Below, piece by piece: positions 10,072-21,900 of a stretch of DNA of 64,000 nucleotides. The notes beneath the pieces were generated by a model that was not told the DNA's origin, made no database searches, and saw nothing but the letters and a program-made list of their open reading frames with translations. A program made the position numbers and the translations under genes. The DNA lies in contig NC_083583.1 of assembly GCF_027579695.1 (NCBI RefSeq), positions 19,374,757 through 19,438,756 of the forward strand. The letters run 5' to 3'. The stretch is from Neoarius graeffei (taxonomy: Eukaryota > Chordata > Actinopteri > Siluriformes > Ariidae). Numbering within the stretch: position 1 is the stretch's first letter; every line of letters starts with the position of its first letter.

Positions 10072-10168
10072 GGTATATCAGATATACTCCATTTAGCGAG
10101 CATGATATTGAACAAGTTGAAGACAAGTTCAATATCGTGCTAGCTGAATGGAATATATCTGATATACC
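10072..10168. repeat. Hairpin repeat module A (copy 2)
   Basis: Inverted repeat: GGTATATCAGATATACTCCA... pairs with ...GGAATATATCTGATATACC, with ~42-bp arms. Same unit and context as 1531-1627: ATAATATCGGCTGG upstream, CCATGAAAAATAGCCATCC downstream. Sequence after it (10200-10486 and 10997-11060) matches the composite repeat at 5.85-6.3 kb, split by the hAT-like insert at 10487. Confidence 0.8.
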
Positions 10169-10486
10169 ATGAAAAATAGCCATCCAATATTATTATTATT
10201 ATTATTATACATTCTTTTCGGGTGTTCAGTGCGTCTTTCTCTTTCAAAATTCTCCCAAAATCTTCCGTATTTAACGAAGCAAACCTGGTGGCCATGCTCA
10301 TTTACAAATTGTCACAGTCGCTTGCTAGTGCGGAAGTTTATGTCTCCGACATGTGACGTCATGTTGTCTTGACAACCATACAATATCGTAAACCCTATTC
10401 AACCTTCATTCTCCATTGGGTAGAGTGATGTAATACACGTAGGATAAGCGATATGCTAACAATATTGCATGCTATCAAACCAAATG

Positions 10487-10988
10487 CGGGCTTGTAATAC
10501 TTCAGTCTGACTCGTGCCCTAATTTTAAGGACTTGTGACTTGACTTGGACTTGAGCACTGACGACTTGGACTCGGACTTGTGCATTAACTGCATTTGGAC
10601 TTGTAAATTGAAAATAGTGGCTCGGATTTTTTCTTTATTTTTTGTAACATGCCATAATAATTTGGCATAAGATATTTATATCTACATTAATTTTTATACT
10701 AATTTTGTGCAAGAGAATGCACATTCACCTGTTCATACGTCATGTTCAGGAACAAACTAACGTTAATGGTGTTAAAATGCCTGGAGAGAACGCCCCTAGG
10801 ATTGTCCGCTTTGCTAATACAGACTTCTCGTGCAGTGAGAAAAAATGCATTTGTGTCGGACTTGACTCGGATCAATAGTGGACTCGAATCGAAATTTTCT
10901 TTAATGACTTGGACTTGACTCGGACTTGAACACTGGGGACTCCAGACTGGACTCGGACTCAAAATGTAGTGACTCGACTACAACACTG
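10487..10988. mobile_element. hAT-like MITE, 502 bp, with 8-bp target duplication
   Basis: ACCAAATG occurs at 10479-10486 and again at 10989-10996, directly flanking. The paralogous repeat near 6245 has one copy of the site (ACCAATTG followed by AATGAAACCC), which shows the insertion cleanly. Ends: CGGGCTTGTAATACTTCAGT and GAGTC-type repeats to GACTACAACACTG, matching the common hAT terminus CAGTGTTGTAGTC imperfectly. The interior is made of repeated ACTTGGACTTGACTCGG-like motifs, with no coding capacity. Confidence 0.85.
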
Positions 10989-11089
10989 ACCAAATGAATG
11001 AAACCCACTAGAAGGGAATAGAATATTTTTATTCCAGTGAAAAAGTGTCCTGTATGTATAATAATAATAATAATTACCATGTGTATCAT

Positions 11090-11790
11090 TTCACTGTTAT
11101 TATATCATGAACATGGCTGCACTCTAATGACTGGGAAGCTAATCAATGCGTGGGCTGCAGTTATATGTACTTCACCAATAAGCATTTGTAAGCAAACATG
11201 GCTTGATCCAGTTTCTAAGATATTGAGCCTCTAAGGCTCTGATTTATGTACATTAAAACATATAAATAACATGATAGTGTGTGAAATAATATGACTGAAG
11301 GGTAAGTATTAAACTTGTGTAAGTCTGCATCTACTATTTGAATACAAATTAATTATTTTATTAAAGTTTTTTGAAGTTATGACTCAGTATCCCAGAGTAA
11401 TTATAATGTTTCTCTTGTTATTATTACTGCAGTAAAGTTGGTTTCATATTAGATATTTGCCACGAATGCATGCCTATGACAAGAGCATTCAAAAAGTCCG
11501 GAGAAAAGGCTTTTGTTCCATCTCTTTTCACTGTATTTGTGCAGGTATGCACAACAAGGCCACGTAGTAAGAAATGCAATTTATTATTCACAGCAAATAC
11601 TGCTATCTTTCAACAGTTATTCCCTTTTACATTCTTTCCTGACCACTATTAAACTACCTGAGCAAGCTTTTGCAGCTTGGAACGATTGTCAGAGCTACGG
11701 GTGTACTGCCCTCCAAAGCTAGAAGGAAACTGTTCTCATTTGTGACATTATGGGGATTATTTAATACCCATACCTCCTAGGCACTGTAGC
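11090..11790. other. parva intron, no element recognised
   Basis: About 700 bp of AT-rich sequence after an (ATA)n run at about 11059-11075. I see no inverted termini, SINE segments or supported ORF. Confidence 0.5.
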
Positions 11791-11846
11791 GATGGCTAGC
11801 CTTGGGTTAGTTTTTATCCCTTGTGTGTTTTACAGCTCTGCACTTA

Positions 11847-12245
11847 ACACCCCCACTTCGAAGGAAGGAGGTATACTGGTTTACCTCTGTCCGTATCTCC
11901 GTATTTCTGTCCGTCCAAAACACCATTTTTCTCAGCAACCACACATCATAGCCACTTGGTACTTGGTACCAAACTTCAGCTTGGGGTTCTATACTGTGTA
12001 TACCATATTCAGATCTGTTGCACATCGACTTCCTGTTTACTGACTGAATGTATTTACGAAACATATAGCGTGGATTTACAAAATTTTCATAACACTTTTC
12101 TCAGCAGCTACAAATCACAACTGCTCGATATTTGGTACTGAGCTTCAGCTTGGGGTTCTATACCGTGTATACCGTTTTCAGGTATGTCGCACATCGACTT
12201 CCTGTTTACCGACTGAATGTATTTACAAAACATATAGGGTGGATT
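11847..12245. repeat. Two-copy tandem repeat, ~169-bp unit
   Basis: CTTCAGCTTGGGGTTCTATA occurs at 11974 and at 12143. The sequence around each (CTCAGCAACCACACATCA / CTCAGCAGCTACAAATCA; GCACATCGACTTCCTGTTTA; GAATGTATTTAC) repeats at the same 169-bp spacing. Preceded by GAAGGAGGTATACTGG, a common fish interspersed-repeat start. Non-coding. Confidence 0.8.
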
Positions 12246-12548
12246 TTGATGCTATTTCAAGAAGCAAAATGGTATTTCAAAATGACAGTTTACCAGGATG
12301 TTATTTGAAATACCTGAGAACACTGCTCTTTACTTGTTTCAGGGTTAATTATTTGTTGAAGTCAACCTTCATAATAAGTGTCCTATTCCTTCGATTGCTT
12401 GCATTCTGATATAAGCGAGAGCGGGGGGATACATAAGTGAGCAGTAGCTCACAGTTGATCTTGTTATATATCAGATGGTCACCTCTACGGGTGCCAGAGA
12501 GGCAAATCCTTCTTTCTGCGGTGTTGATAACATTGTCTGGGTTTTGTA

Positions 12549-13109
12549 GATGTTACAGATCAAAAAATTTCAACCTAGGTGATTTTTTTTTTGACCTGGG
12601 TTAAAATTTTTAACCTAGTTCATAATTTCCAACCTAGGTCAAATTTTGGATTATCTAAGATTCTTAAAAGGGATTTTCCATCACTTCTTTTGTTGCTCTT
12701 TCTTCTATCCACATCATCTCTGTCTACACTTACCTAGTATTTCCTCTTGTCTGTCTGTCTACCTATTCCTATCTACCTAATTAGCATTTAAAAAAAAACG
12801 CATTTTTCATACTTAACTGGGATTCAGACTTGGAACCTTCTGATTCTTAACCCAACACCTTAACCACTAAACCAGCTACAGTACAATTGCAATGGAAGGC
12901 ATGATATATATTTTGAATTTATTAATGAGTCCAGTCTTATTACATCATCAAGTAGCTTAAAATACAAAGTCTTCCCAAATCCTAGCCCTAAACCTAACCC
13001 GAGATATAGTAAGTCTCCCTCATACAAGTAGCAAATTATGAACTGGGTTAAAAATTCTAACCTAGTTTGAAAAATTCCACCTGACCTAAAATTCTGAACT
13101 GTAACATCA
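12549..13109. mobile_element. Inverted-terminal-repeat element, ~560 bp
   Basis: The left end has GATGTTACAG, then TTTTTAACCTAGTTCATAAT. The right end is its near complement (ATTATGAACTGGGTTAAAAA, then CTGTAACATC). The inverted repeats extend about 90 bp each. Several CCTAGGT/ACCTAGGT repeats lie in the arms. Superfamily undetermined; no ORF. Confidence 0.7.
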
Positions 13110-13157
13110 ATATCATTTACCATACACAGTAATTTCATTGAAATGGCTCTCCCTCTG

Positions 13158-13561
13158 GGGTGGCACAGTGGCGTAGTGGTTAGCACGGTCACCTCACAAC
13201 AAGAAGGTTCTGTGTTTGAGCCCAGTGGCCGACGGGGGCCTTTCTGTGTGGAGTTTGCATGTTCTCCCCATGTCTGGGTTTCCTCCGGGTGCTCCGGTTT
13301 TCCTCACAGTCCAAAGACATGCAGGTTAGGCTAATTGGTGGCTCTAAATTGACCGTAGGTGTGAATGTGAGTGAGTGGTTGTGTCCCTATGTGCCAGCCC
13401 TGCAATGACCTGGCAACTTGTTCAGGGTGTACCCTGCCTCTTGCCCATAGTCCATAGTCAGCTGGGATAGGCTCCAGCTTGCCCGTGACCCTGCACAGGA
13501 TAAGTCTCATCTCATCTCATTATCTCTAGCCGCTTTATCAAGGTTACGGATAATGGATGGA
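13158..13561 (+). mobile_element. tRNA-headed SINE, old subfamily (GGAT tail), with nested SINE tail
   Basis: tRNA-like head with degenerate A box (GGCGTAGTGG) and B box, then the shared SINE body and a GGATAATGGATGG tail. TCTCCCTCTG at 13148-13157 recurs at 13562-13571, a 10-bp target duplication. Between GGATAAG (13504) and GGTTACGGATAATGG a ~35-bp antisense tail of the young subfamily (TCTCATCTCATCTCATTATC) is inserted. The SINE is nested and older than the GAGAT-tail family. Confidence 0.88.
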
Positions 13562-13571
13562 TCTCCCTCTG

Positions 13572-15640
13572 CTTTTAAGTTGCTTGCATTCTTATTGCAT
13601 AGCAATAGCCAGCTACATAAGCAGCAATAGAACACTGAGTGGTCACATAAGAGCATTGTCACACTTTGTTTACCTTGAGTGGTCGTGTGTGAGTTGAGTG
13701 ATTCCCTATTGACTGAGTGGCACAATAGAGTACAATTCTTTTTTTTCTTTTTTTTCCCCCACCAGCTGATCCTTCCTCTGTGTTTGGTCTTTTCAATTGT
13801 TTCACATTATAGTCTGTTCTGCGAACTGGCTAATGGAGCTTGTGGCTAACATGTGCTGCTAAGTGTCAGGGTTATATTGTAGTTGGTACTCCCACTACAT
13901 ACCACACTCTGTTCACTGCTGAGTCTGCAATTCTTAGCTTCCTGCTAATTCTTGCTAGTTCACGACTTTTTGTTTGGGCATGGGTATTCCCTCCATACAA
14001 ATGTGGGGTGGATTGCCCCCAGAGTCCACATTGTACCAAGCAGGCAGCCACTGCTAACCATGCTACAGGATGCTTAGACAAACAATGTCTTAATCTCTTG
14101 GAAAACCATGCTGGATATCAGCTATTTACCCACTGACTTAGTGACTTAGTATTGACCATCTTAAGGAAGCCATGTCTCCTTCAGACATCCATTCTGACAA
14201 CACCTGTGTTGACAGCATAATGATGCCAGTGCAGACATAATATGCATGGCTGGCAGTTTTGAATCTGGGCTCAGAGCTGAATCTGGCTCAAACTCCTCAG
14301 TCTAAACAGGCTGTTGGTTTTAAATGCCCAGGCCCAGTGACAATTGATAAGCAGTGAAGCCCAAACAGCAGTTTGAGTTGCTCTCTAGACAAATGACTAA
14401 CATGGTAGCACACATGGTTCAGCTGAAATCAGTGATCCAGCACTTGAGACGATGTAACTCAGAGGCTTGCATTCTTCAGCATAACCCTCCTTATACTGTA
14501 ACTCAGTGGCCAGTCATCCTTCTCTTGTGTGGATGACAAGTCTGCAGCTGTAGCTGGGAGGTTCCTTCAGGCTGATGATCACCTAACAGGTAAGTCCATC
14601 TATCCTGAAGGTGTATGTGCCAAAGATGTTTGCAGCTCAACAATTCCATGGATGGCATCTCTCTCGAGTCCCATCGGCTTATTACTAACATTAGAACAAG
14701 GTTGAGGTGCCACCATTTGCGATGGTCTTTTTGGAGCCTCCAATGGCACTTCTGTCTTTGTGTTTGTGTGTCTTAAAACCTCCTTGAATTTGACTTGCTG
14801 AGGCCTGTGCAAGCCTTGTGATGCCTTTTAGACAGTCATGCTGTCCTCAAACCAGCATTTTAATTTCTAAGACACTCCACTGCATGGTGGACATTCAGCC
14901 CCTACAGTAACCTACCACTGTACAAAAGGCATCTCCTCGTATTGGGCCTTATTTATAGGCGTACTCCTCCAGTAAGTCTGTACTGCTGCTACCTGGGTGT
15001 CTCCAGATGTGGGAAATTCTTCAGATTTTATGAGGTTCATATTGGCAGGGCAGTCCTAGGATGAGTCCTGTTCCCTATGAGATTGTTGGTAGAATTTATC
15101 CAGGTGTTATACACCAATGCTGGCGGTTTGAAAGTGTCAAATAAAACACTAGCTACATATTTAACTGTGGTTTTATGAACTCTGTATAATCGGCAATATT
15201 CCTTGGTGGAAGATTGTTCTAGGTATTGTAGATTGTTGTATGATTGTGGTATTTGTTGTCACTATATGATCTTGTTGGTATTTTTTGCATGCGTACATAT
15301 CCACTCAGTTGATTATTCAAGCTTTGTTCACGACCCCAGGGTTCAGACATCCACGGTTACGTATGCAACTAGCATTTCCTTTACATGTACATACATCAAG
15401 AACAGAATGGCATCAACATGGTATTTGTTTAAATGTATATTGTTTTTTGAACACATGTTTTCAGCACACCTTACAACATTTAATCTATGTGAGATCCAAA
15501 TTCAACATGGCTATCAAGAACATTTAGCAAAAAACTCATTTAAATATTTTTTCATACCCCGTTTTGGAAGTTCCCCAAAACATGTCCCCTAGTTTTGTAT
15601 CTATACCAGATTGCACATGCAAATTAACTTCTTTATTGAT
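13572..15640. other. Unclassified intronic sequence
   Basis: About 2 kb in the last parva intron. I see no terminal repeats, SINE pieces, or ORF resembling a known domain. Parts look like decayed coding sequence of a retroelement (many short open frames), but I found no motif to support that. Confidence 0.4.
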
Positions 15641-15647
15641 GATCTTA

Positions 15648-16385
15648 GGCTACGTCCACACTATTACATTTTAGTTTTAAAACGAAAATGATTTCCGTCC
15701 AGATGAGTGTTTTAGCTCCATATCAGAAATGATCTCTGTGCATACTAATACGCCTGGAAACACATATCACATGATCATTAATGTACACTGGGCATGCGTG
15801 TGAATGTGGGTGTCTGCGTCATCATTTCCAAACATCTCCAGTTTCATCCGTCTACACTAAAATGCTACCCCGGAGTTTTCAAACTGAAATGAGGCCAGAA
15901 GTGTTTCCAAAAGTCTCTGTTTTGGGGGCTCAAAAACTCCAGAGTAGTGTGGGTGCCAGGTATAAACAAGAAGCCTTTATCTATCACACGTACACTCAAG
16001 CACAGTGAAATGTCTCTTCTGTATTTAACCCATCTGAAGCAGTGAACACACACATGCGAGCAATGAGCGCACACACATATCCAGAGCAGTGGGCAGCTAT
16101 GCTACAGCACCCAGGGAGTAGTTGGGGGTTAGGTGCTGCACTTCAGCCCAACCTTTAGGCTATGGCTGCCCCATGCTAACATAACTGCATGTTCTTTGGG
16201 GGAAACCAGAGCACCAGGAGGAAACCCAAGCAGACAAAGGAGAACATGCAAACTCCACACAGAAAGGCCCCTGTCAGCCATTGGGTTCAAACCCAGAACC
16301 TTCTTGCTGTGAAGTGACAGTGCTAACCACTATGCCACCGAACTGATGTGTTTTGAAACTGAAACATATTAGTGTGGACATAGCC
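15648..16385. mobile_element. Harbinger-like MITE with 3-bp TTA target duplication, containing a SINE
   Basis: The ends are inverted: GGCTACGTCCACACTATTA at 15648 and TTAGTGTGGACATAGCC ending at 16385. TTA flanks both sides (15645-15647, 16386-16388), as expected for PIF/Harbinger. The MITE near 51774-52693 has the same termini and a 3-bp ATA duplication. A SINE of the chimeric subfamily occupies 15966-16343. Non-coding. Confidence 0.75.
15966..16343 (-). mobile_element. Chimeric SINE (tRNA head, 'AAGAAGCCTTTAT' tail), copy 1
   Basis: On the minus strand, the head and middle (B box at about 16295, AACATGCAAACTCCACAC) match the other SINEs here. The 3' part is different: it contains GCAGTGGGCAGCTATGCTACA and TTTAACCCATCTGAAGCAGT and ends in AAGAAGCCTTTAT, as in the copy at 26121-26509. 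The ordinary GGTGTACCC...TAGGCTCCAGC segment is missing. Two tail types on one tRNA head imply 3'-end exchange. Confidence 0.82.
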
Positions 16386-16523
16386 TTAGTAAATCAGAGC
16401 CTAAGGTACAGGGTGAAATACAGGGCGTTTCAAATTTGATATAATTTCACAATCTAGTAACTTTGCCAATTCTCGTTCAGTTGACCTCAAATTTTAACAG
16501 CATGTGTGGAAACAGGTCACAAT

Positions 16524-16881
16524 CCATCCATCCGTTATCTGTAACCGCTTATCCTGTACAGGGTCACAGGCAAGCTGGAGCCTATCCCAGCTGACCATGG
16601 GCGAGAGTCGGGGTACACCCTGGACAAGTTGTCAGATGATCGCAGGGCTGACGCATAAAGACAAGCAACCATTCACACTCACATTCACACCTACGGTCAA
16701 TTTAGAGCCACCAATTAGCCTAACCTGCATGTCTTTGGACTGTGGGGGAAACCGGAGCACCCGGAAGAAACCCACAAAGACACGGGGAGAACATGCAAAC
16801 TCCACACAGAAAGGACCTCGCCAGCCGCTAGGCTCAAACCCAGGACCTTCTTGCTGTGAGGCGACAGTGCTACACCACCAT
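16524..16881 (-). mobile_element. tRNA-headed SINE, old subfamily
   Basis: Full-length minus-strand copy with a CCATCCATCCGTTATC tail at its left. It is flanked by GGTCACAAT (16515-16523) and GGTCAAAAT (16882-16890), a 9-bp duplication with one mismatch. Confidence 0.88.
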
Positions 16882-16932
16882 GGTCAAAATTTTATGTTTG
16901 ATGTTTTTTGTTTTTATCTTTTTAGGTATAGA

Positions 16933-17165
16933 AATGCCATTGACTGGAAAAGAAAAGGCGTTTTGTGCGTTAGAGTACACTCGAACACAGTTGAACAAGA
17001 CCATGCAGCGTGCATTTATGAGAGAATTCTCTAAAAATGCACCAACTGCAATGCAGATTTGGACATGGCACAAAAAGTTCAAAGAGGAAGGCTGTCTGCG
17101 TCTCAGAAATTGCTCATGGAATCCACATACCTTTGAATTTCTCATTCAAATTTTGAAGTATAAAT
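16933..17165 (+). pseudogene. Mariner-family transposase N-terminal fragment (DUF4817-like HTH)
   Basis: The plus frame reads MPLTGKEKAFCALEYTRTQL then MQRAFMREFSKNAPTAMQIW and TWHKKFKEEGCLRLRN. This matches the N-terminal helix-turn-helix found in mariner-like transposases (CLEYARTQS...VQRAFRREF...W..KF.E.G pattern). The catalytic domain is absent; sequence after about 17120 turns into the element's terminal region. Confidence 0.65.
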
Positions 17166-17173
17166 CTTATATT

Positions 17174-17550
17174 GGGGCGGCACGGTGGTGTAGTGGTTAG
17201 CGCTGTCGCCTCACAGCAAGAAGGTCCTGGGTTTGAGCCCCGGGGCCGGCGAGGGCCTTTCTGTGCGGAGTTTGCATGTTCTCCCCGTGTCCGCGTGGGT
17301 TTCCTCCGGGTGCTCCGGTTTCCCCCACAGTCCAAAGACATGCAGGTTAGGTTAACTGGTGACTCTAAATTGACCGTAGGTGTGAATGTGAGTGTGAATG
17401 GTTGTCTGTGTCTATGTGTCAGCCCTGTGATGACCTGGCGACTTGTCCAGGGTGTACCCGGCCTTTCGCCCGTAGTCAGCTGGGATAGGCTCCAGCTTGC
17501 CTGCGACCCTGTAGAACAGGATAAAGCGGCTAGAGATAATGAGATGAGAT
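17174..17550 (+). mobile_element. tRNA-headed SINE, young subfamily
   Basis: Full-length copy: A box TGGTGTAGTGG, B box GGTTTGAGCCC, body, AACAGGATAAAGCGGC and the GATAATGAGATGAGAT tail. It sits 200 bp upstream of the last parva exon. Confidence 0.93.
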
Positions 17551-17748
17551 AATATCAACTTTTTTGAAACACCTTATACTTACACATGCTCAGTTAGCAA
17601 ATGTGAGTTATGTGAGCCACAGTACAAGTGAGACAAATGAGAGTTACGGCTCAAACAATGGCTTTGTGCTTGATCGAGCGATTGACCTCACAGCATTCCA
17701 CTGAAGCATAACCTTAACCTGTTTACATCTTTTTTTCTGTCTTCGCAG

Positions 17749-17825
17749 ACATTGTCAACTGTGACCTAAAGTCTACATTACGTGTCCTCTACAACCTCTT
17801 TACCAAGTACAGGAATGTGGAATGA
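17749..17825 (+). CDS. parva: Alpha-parvin, last exon and stop codon
   Basis: Acceptor CTTCGCAG ends at 17748 after a polypyrimidine tract. The two leading nucleotides complete an Asp codon split after exon 4, then IVNCDLKSTLRVLYNLFTKY followed by RNVE and TGA at 17823-17825. This is the exact parvin C-terminus, the final helices of CH2. With the four exons upstream it gives about 126 residues of unbroken CH2 domain, so the gene appears functional despite the transposon-filled introns. Confidence 0.96.
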
Positions 17826-18345
17826 ATTCCTGGTCCAGAACCCTCACTTTGGGAATGACATCCTTATCAGTATTAGCTGAGGATTTTATTATTATTAGCA
17901 GTATTCAGTATTATTTCAGTATTCAGTCTGCTCTGTATTTATCCAACCTGCTATAAAATCGTAATATTATCATTTTAGTTTACACAGTGATGGATTAAGT
18001 GATGAAATTAATATTGGGTTCATGCCAAGTGTGTTTCTCATTTTTGTTTTTTTTTTAAATATATATATTAACTGTTTTTATTTCATCAGTGTTTTTTGGA
18101 TTTTAAAGCTGAAGTGATTATCAGAACAAATCATGTCTTCTAGTCAGGCTCACCATCCATTACACCCAGGTCCAGGATAAAGCTGTATTTCGATCAAATC
18201 GGTCTATTCCACATGTCATATGTCCTCATCCTGTCATGTGTCCTCATCTCGAGTGAATCCTGCACGACTTCCCCAGTTGTCCCTGTGTGACAGCCAGACT
18301 GCTTCCAGTTTAGATTTTTTCACTTAATGTGATAGAAAATGAGGA

Positions 18346-18351
18346 AATAAA
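18346..18351 (+). terminator. Candidate poly(A) signal 1 of parva
   Basis: Canonical AATAAA, 521 bp after the stop codon. Confidence 0.4.
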
Positions 18352-18846
18352 TAACAGCAAGGTCTTTTACTTTTTATTTTAAATTGTTGCGTGGCGTTCA
18401 GGATAGAGGAATTTGTCTTGTTCTCTATTAAGTGAACAGACCAAATTATCTAGTTCAGGCACTTCATTGTGCTGTTGAAAAGGCTTCAGTGTTTTTTTTT
18501 TTTTTTCTTTCTGCTTGTATGAAACTTCTATAGATCTGGAACAAACAGACACGAAATTGCCTTCTCCACCCCAAGGCAATCATAGAATTCAAACCATAAG
18601 CAGACGACTGCTACTAGTTTGTACGGTAAGAATGCAATGTGGCTATTCGGGGGGGGGGGATTCCTTCATGCAGTTTAATGTGAAGGTCGGCACGATCATT
18701 TGTTTCACTGTTGAAGTTTGAATGCATGTGTGTGAGGCCTGACGGGCTGAGAGGAAAAACGAATTCCTGTCCTTGTGCTTTCCTCATTCACCACTGACCA
18801 TTTTGTGTGACTGTCCTGTTGTGTACTTTTGAACAAATAGAAGAGG

Positions 18847-18852
18847 AATAAA
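18847..18852 (+). terminator. Candidate poly(A) signal 2 of parva
   Basis: Canonical AATAAA about 1.02 kb after the stop codon, within GAGGAATAAATTG. A third lies at 18991. Confidence 0.4.
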
Positions 18853-18870
18853 TTGATCTCCATCGCTCAG

Positions 18871-20177
18871 TCACACTTAATAACCTTCAGACCAAAGGCT
18901 GTGTTTTATTTAATCCCTCGAACAAAAGGCTCGCTTAAAGCAGAAGCGATGCTTCATTTTAATGGCTCAGACTGGCGCTTTTTGTCCTGCAATAAAGTTG
19001 CGTGATGAAATCTGGGTTTACTTACTGAAACAGTGGAAGAGAAGCTCTTCTGAAAAAGCAGAGGTCACATTTTCTTCTGTGTGTAATGATGCAGCAGTGC
19101 ACAATTGGACCCAACAAGGTTAAAATGGAGGCCAAGGGATAATAGAAAATGTGGCTCTTTGAAGGTACGCTTCTCTTTTCGCGATTCACTTGAAGACCTA
19201 CATGATTAATAAGTTATGGGTTTTTCATTTGCACATTTTTGTGTGTGTGTGTTTAGCTTCAGGCACCTAATAAGTTGAATAAGTTAATTAAGTTGAGTTG
19301 TGCGTTTAGGAGAGAGAACTGTCACTGCGGTACATTTTCACGCAGGTTTTGTGGAACTAAAATCCTGGCTCAGATGAATTGTAGTCCCTAGTGCCTGTCT
19401 GTAAGCTCTTCTTTTTTTTTTTCCACACGTCCAAATTGCACTTTTTTATCCCAAAATACACTGTCAAAAGAAGCATTTTTGGAAAAAAGTACACACCGCC
19501 TGTCATATTCTTTGGGCCCCATTAAGAGCCAGCTGTGTTAAATGTGAATTTCACTGTTAGCACCATCTCCAACAATGGCCTTTTCGATAAAAACCTTTGT
19601 TCTGCTACATTTTCTGACCCATTATATGACTGGAGCTGGGGGGAGATTAAGAGACGAGGGCGTCTTCATCACTGAGCTGCCTCTGAGAGCCTAAATAACA
19701 GCGAAGACCACCTGTGTAATTGTCCAGCGCTAGGGTGTCCTGAATAGCCATTAGCTTCCCTACTGCAATTACCTTTCCTCCAGTCCCCTTCATGACACCA
19801 AGCACAGCCGAGAGCTCTGGAGAACCTCAAGCCCTGTTTACTCCCAAACACAATGGCTGAAACGGAGTGTCTTATCCAGGCTGATATTGATTTGTGCTTA
19901 AGATTCGGGTCATTTACGTGTAATTGATTCCTCCATTGTGCTCTCGTAACATGCCTCGGGAGTGCTTTTACACCTGCATGATTTTTTTTTTCAGAAAATT
20001 ATAAGCCCAAGAAAGGAAAAGTGTCAGAAACATATTGATGTGAAAATATGTACATGGTCATTGTAACTGGGAGAAATCTCTACTATGGGAGCGATAAACT
20101 CTATATCGTGGGAGCTATAAAATTTAAGGTGGACATTGTTTTTAAGCAATTATTATGTAATCTGGTCTGTACAGGAT
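18871..20177. other. Repeat-poor intergenic stretch, possible conserved non-coding DNA
   Basis: No mobile-element signature for about 1.3 kb. The middle (about 19500-19990) is of balanced composition and high complexity, unlike neighbouring AT-rich DNA, and has no supported ORF. It is a candidate regulatory block near the parva 3' end. This is inference from composition only. Confidence 0.3.
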
Positions 20178-20468
20178 TTAAAGGTGCAGTTCGTAATTTA
20201 TTAAACCGTTTTCTAGACCTAGTATAGAAATACTAATTCATGATATCATGAACTAATATGGCTAAGTATTATTTTCGTCAAATCTTTTCAATTTTTTTTC
20301 TGACCCTGAAATTAGCTCCACCCCCAGGTCTGCTCGGCTGCCCCTTTTCCTTGAAAGGCAATCTAAATGGGAGAAATATGAAGGCATGTGAATCCTTTCA
20401 CTGCAATTCCAAATCAACACCTAGGCATCATATACGGTAGCAATAAAAATTGCAAACTGCTCCTTTAA
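20178..20468. mobile_element. TTAA-flanked MITE, ~290 bp
   Basis: Begins TTAAAGGTGCAGTTCGTAAT and ends GCAAACTGCTCCTTTAA: ~20-bp inverted ends and TTAA at both borders (20178-20181, 20465-20468), as for piggyBac or Kolobok-type insertion. Its right part is included in the tandem duplication starting at 20281. Confidence 0.75.
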
Positions 20469-21381
20469 TGGATATGTTATTTAAACTTTTATCTCAGTAT
20501 AAGATAGCTTTGATAATTATTGATTAACATGATAAAATATGCATATTTTTATTCAAAATAAAACTGATTTGAGAAAAAATAACATTGTCATCAAATGCAT
20601 TGATGTACTGAAGATGTCATTCCTGTAGATGTTGGAAATCTTTTCAATTTTTTTTTCTGACCCTGAAATTAGCTCCACCCCCAGGTCTGCTCAGCTGCCC
20701 CTTTTCCTTAAAAGGCAATCTAAATGGTTAGTTGGGAGAAATATAAAGGCATGTGAAGCCTTTCACTGCAATTCCAATTCAACTCCCACACATCATCTCA
20801 TCTCATCCATTATCTCTAGCCACTTTATCCTGTTCTACAGGGTCGCAGGCAAGCTGGAGCCTATCCCAGCTGACTACGGGCGAAAGGCGGGGTACACCCT
20901 GGACAAGTCGCCAGGTCATCACAGGGCTGACACATAGACACAGACAACCATTCACACTCACATTCACACCTACGGTCAATTTAGAGTCACCAGTTAACCT
21001 AACCTGCATGTCTTTGGACTGTGAGGGAAACCGGAGCACCTGGAGGAAACCCACGCGGACACGGGGAGAACATGCAAACTCCACACAGAAAGGCCCTCGC
21101 CGGACACGGGGCTCGAACCCGGACCTTCTTGCTGTGAGGCGACAGTGCTAACCACTACACCACCATGCCGCCCCCCACGCATCATATACGGGTAGCAATA
21201 AAAATTACAAACTGCTCCTGTAATGGTTATGCTATTTAAAATTTTATCTTAGTACAAGATAGCTTTGATAATTATTGATTAATGTGATAAAATATGCATA
21301 TTTGTATTCAGAATAAAACTGATTTGAGAAAAAAGAACATTGTCATCAAATGCATTGATGTACTGAAGATGTCGTAGATGC
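20281..21381 (+). repeat. Tandem duplication, 356-bp unit, second copy carrying a SINE
   Basis: Unit 1 is 20281-20636 and unit 2 is 20637-21381. AATCTTTTCAATTTTTTTTC, GCTCCACCCCCAGGTCTGCT and CATTGATGTACTGAAGATGT all recur at the same offset. Unit 2 is longer only because of a SINE plus its duplicated site (389 bp); without it both units are 356 bp. The duplication therefore predates that SINE. Confidence 0.9.
20797..21173 (-). mobile_element. tRNA-headed SINE, young subfamily
   Basis: Full-length antisense copy flanked by CCCACACATCAT (20785-20796) and CCCACGCATCAT (21174-21185), an almost perfect 12-bp target duplication. The empty site can be seen in the other duplicate near 20411-20418. 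Confidence 0.93.
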
Positions 21382-21900
21382 TGTAATGCTCCTGATGTAA
21401 ATACATAGAGGTTTTGCAATTATAAGGTTCATTCTGGCAATTCTATTATTTTGAGATATTAAAATCTTTTGTACCACAGCGTATTTTAAATACACAATTC
21501 TGATTGGTCAGAAGGTGTTTAAATTTTCTATCACAGCCATGGGCGTCGCCACCATTGAATGTGAAGGGGCGTGTCCCCTTCACATTTCATAATTCTTCGT
21601 TTGGACCCCCCCACATTTAACATAAAATATTAGTTCACCCAGCGCCGTTTCTATTGCTTCGTGAAAGAATCTATTCCACTTGATCGATAAGAGAATACAC
21701 ATACCACTGAAAATCCACTCCGGGTTTTCTGGGCGTTACCTACAGCAACTCACTGCACACAAGTGAAGTGAATCTCAGTGCAAGCAGAGAAATTTTGGTG
21801 CAAGGTGCTCGAAAGTGGAGGAGGTAACGTCATCCCCATTGCCACCTCACAATGTCTAGCTTTTGCTAAAACCTTATTCTTTTGTTATACGCCCTCAAAA

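Larger units (their letters stand above)
16422..17574. mobile_element. Decayed mariner-like element split by two SINEs
   Basis: Ends: AGGGCGTTTCAAATTTGATA at about 16422 and GATAATATCAAC...TTTGAAACACCTTAT at about 17574, inverted with mismatches. The coding remnant lies between the SINEs at 16524 and 17174. This is a non-autonomous or dead copy. Confidence 0.6.
17826..18870 (+). other. parva: parva 3' untranslated region (probable)
   Basis: Follows the TGA directly and has no recognised mobile element. AATAAA occurs at 18346-18351, 18847-18852 and also at 18991-18996. Any of them could be the poly(A) signal; the true 3' end needs transcripts. Confidence 0.6.

Noticed and set aside
14000..15100. 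Possible degenerate LTR-retrotransposon gag region
   Set aside because: Suspected from composition and many short frames, but I found no zinc knuckle, protease, RT motif or LTR pair.
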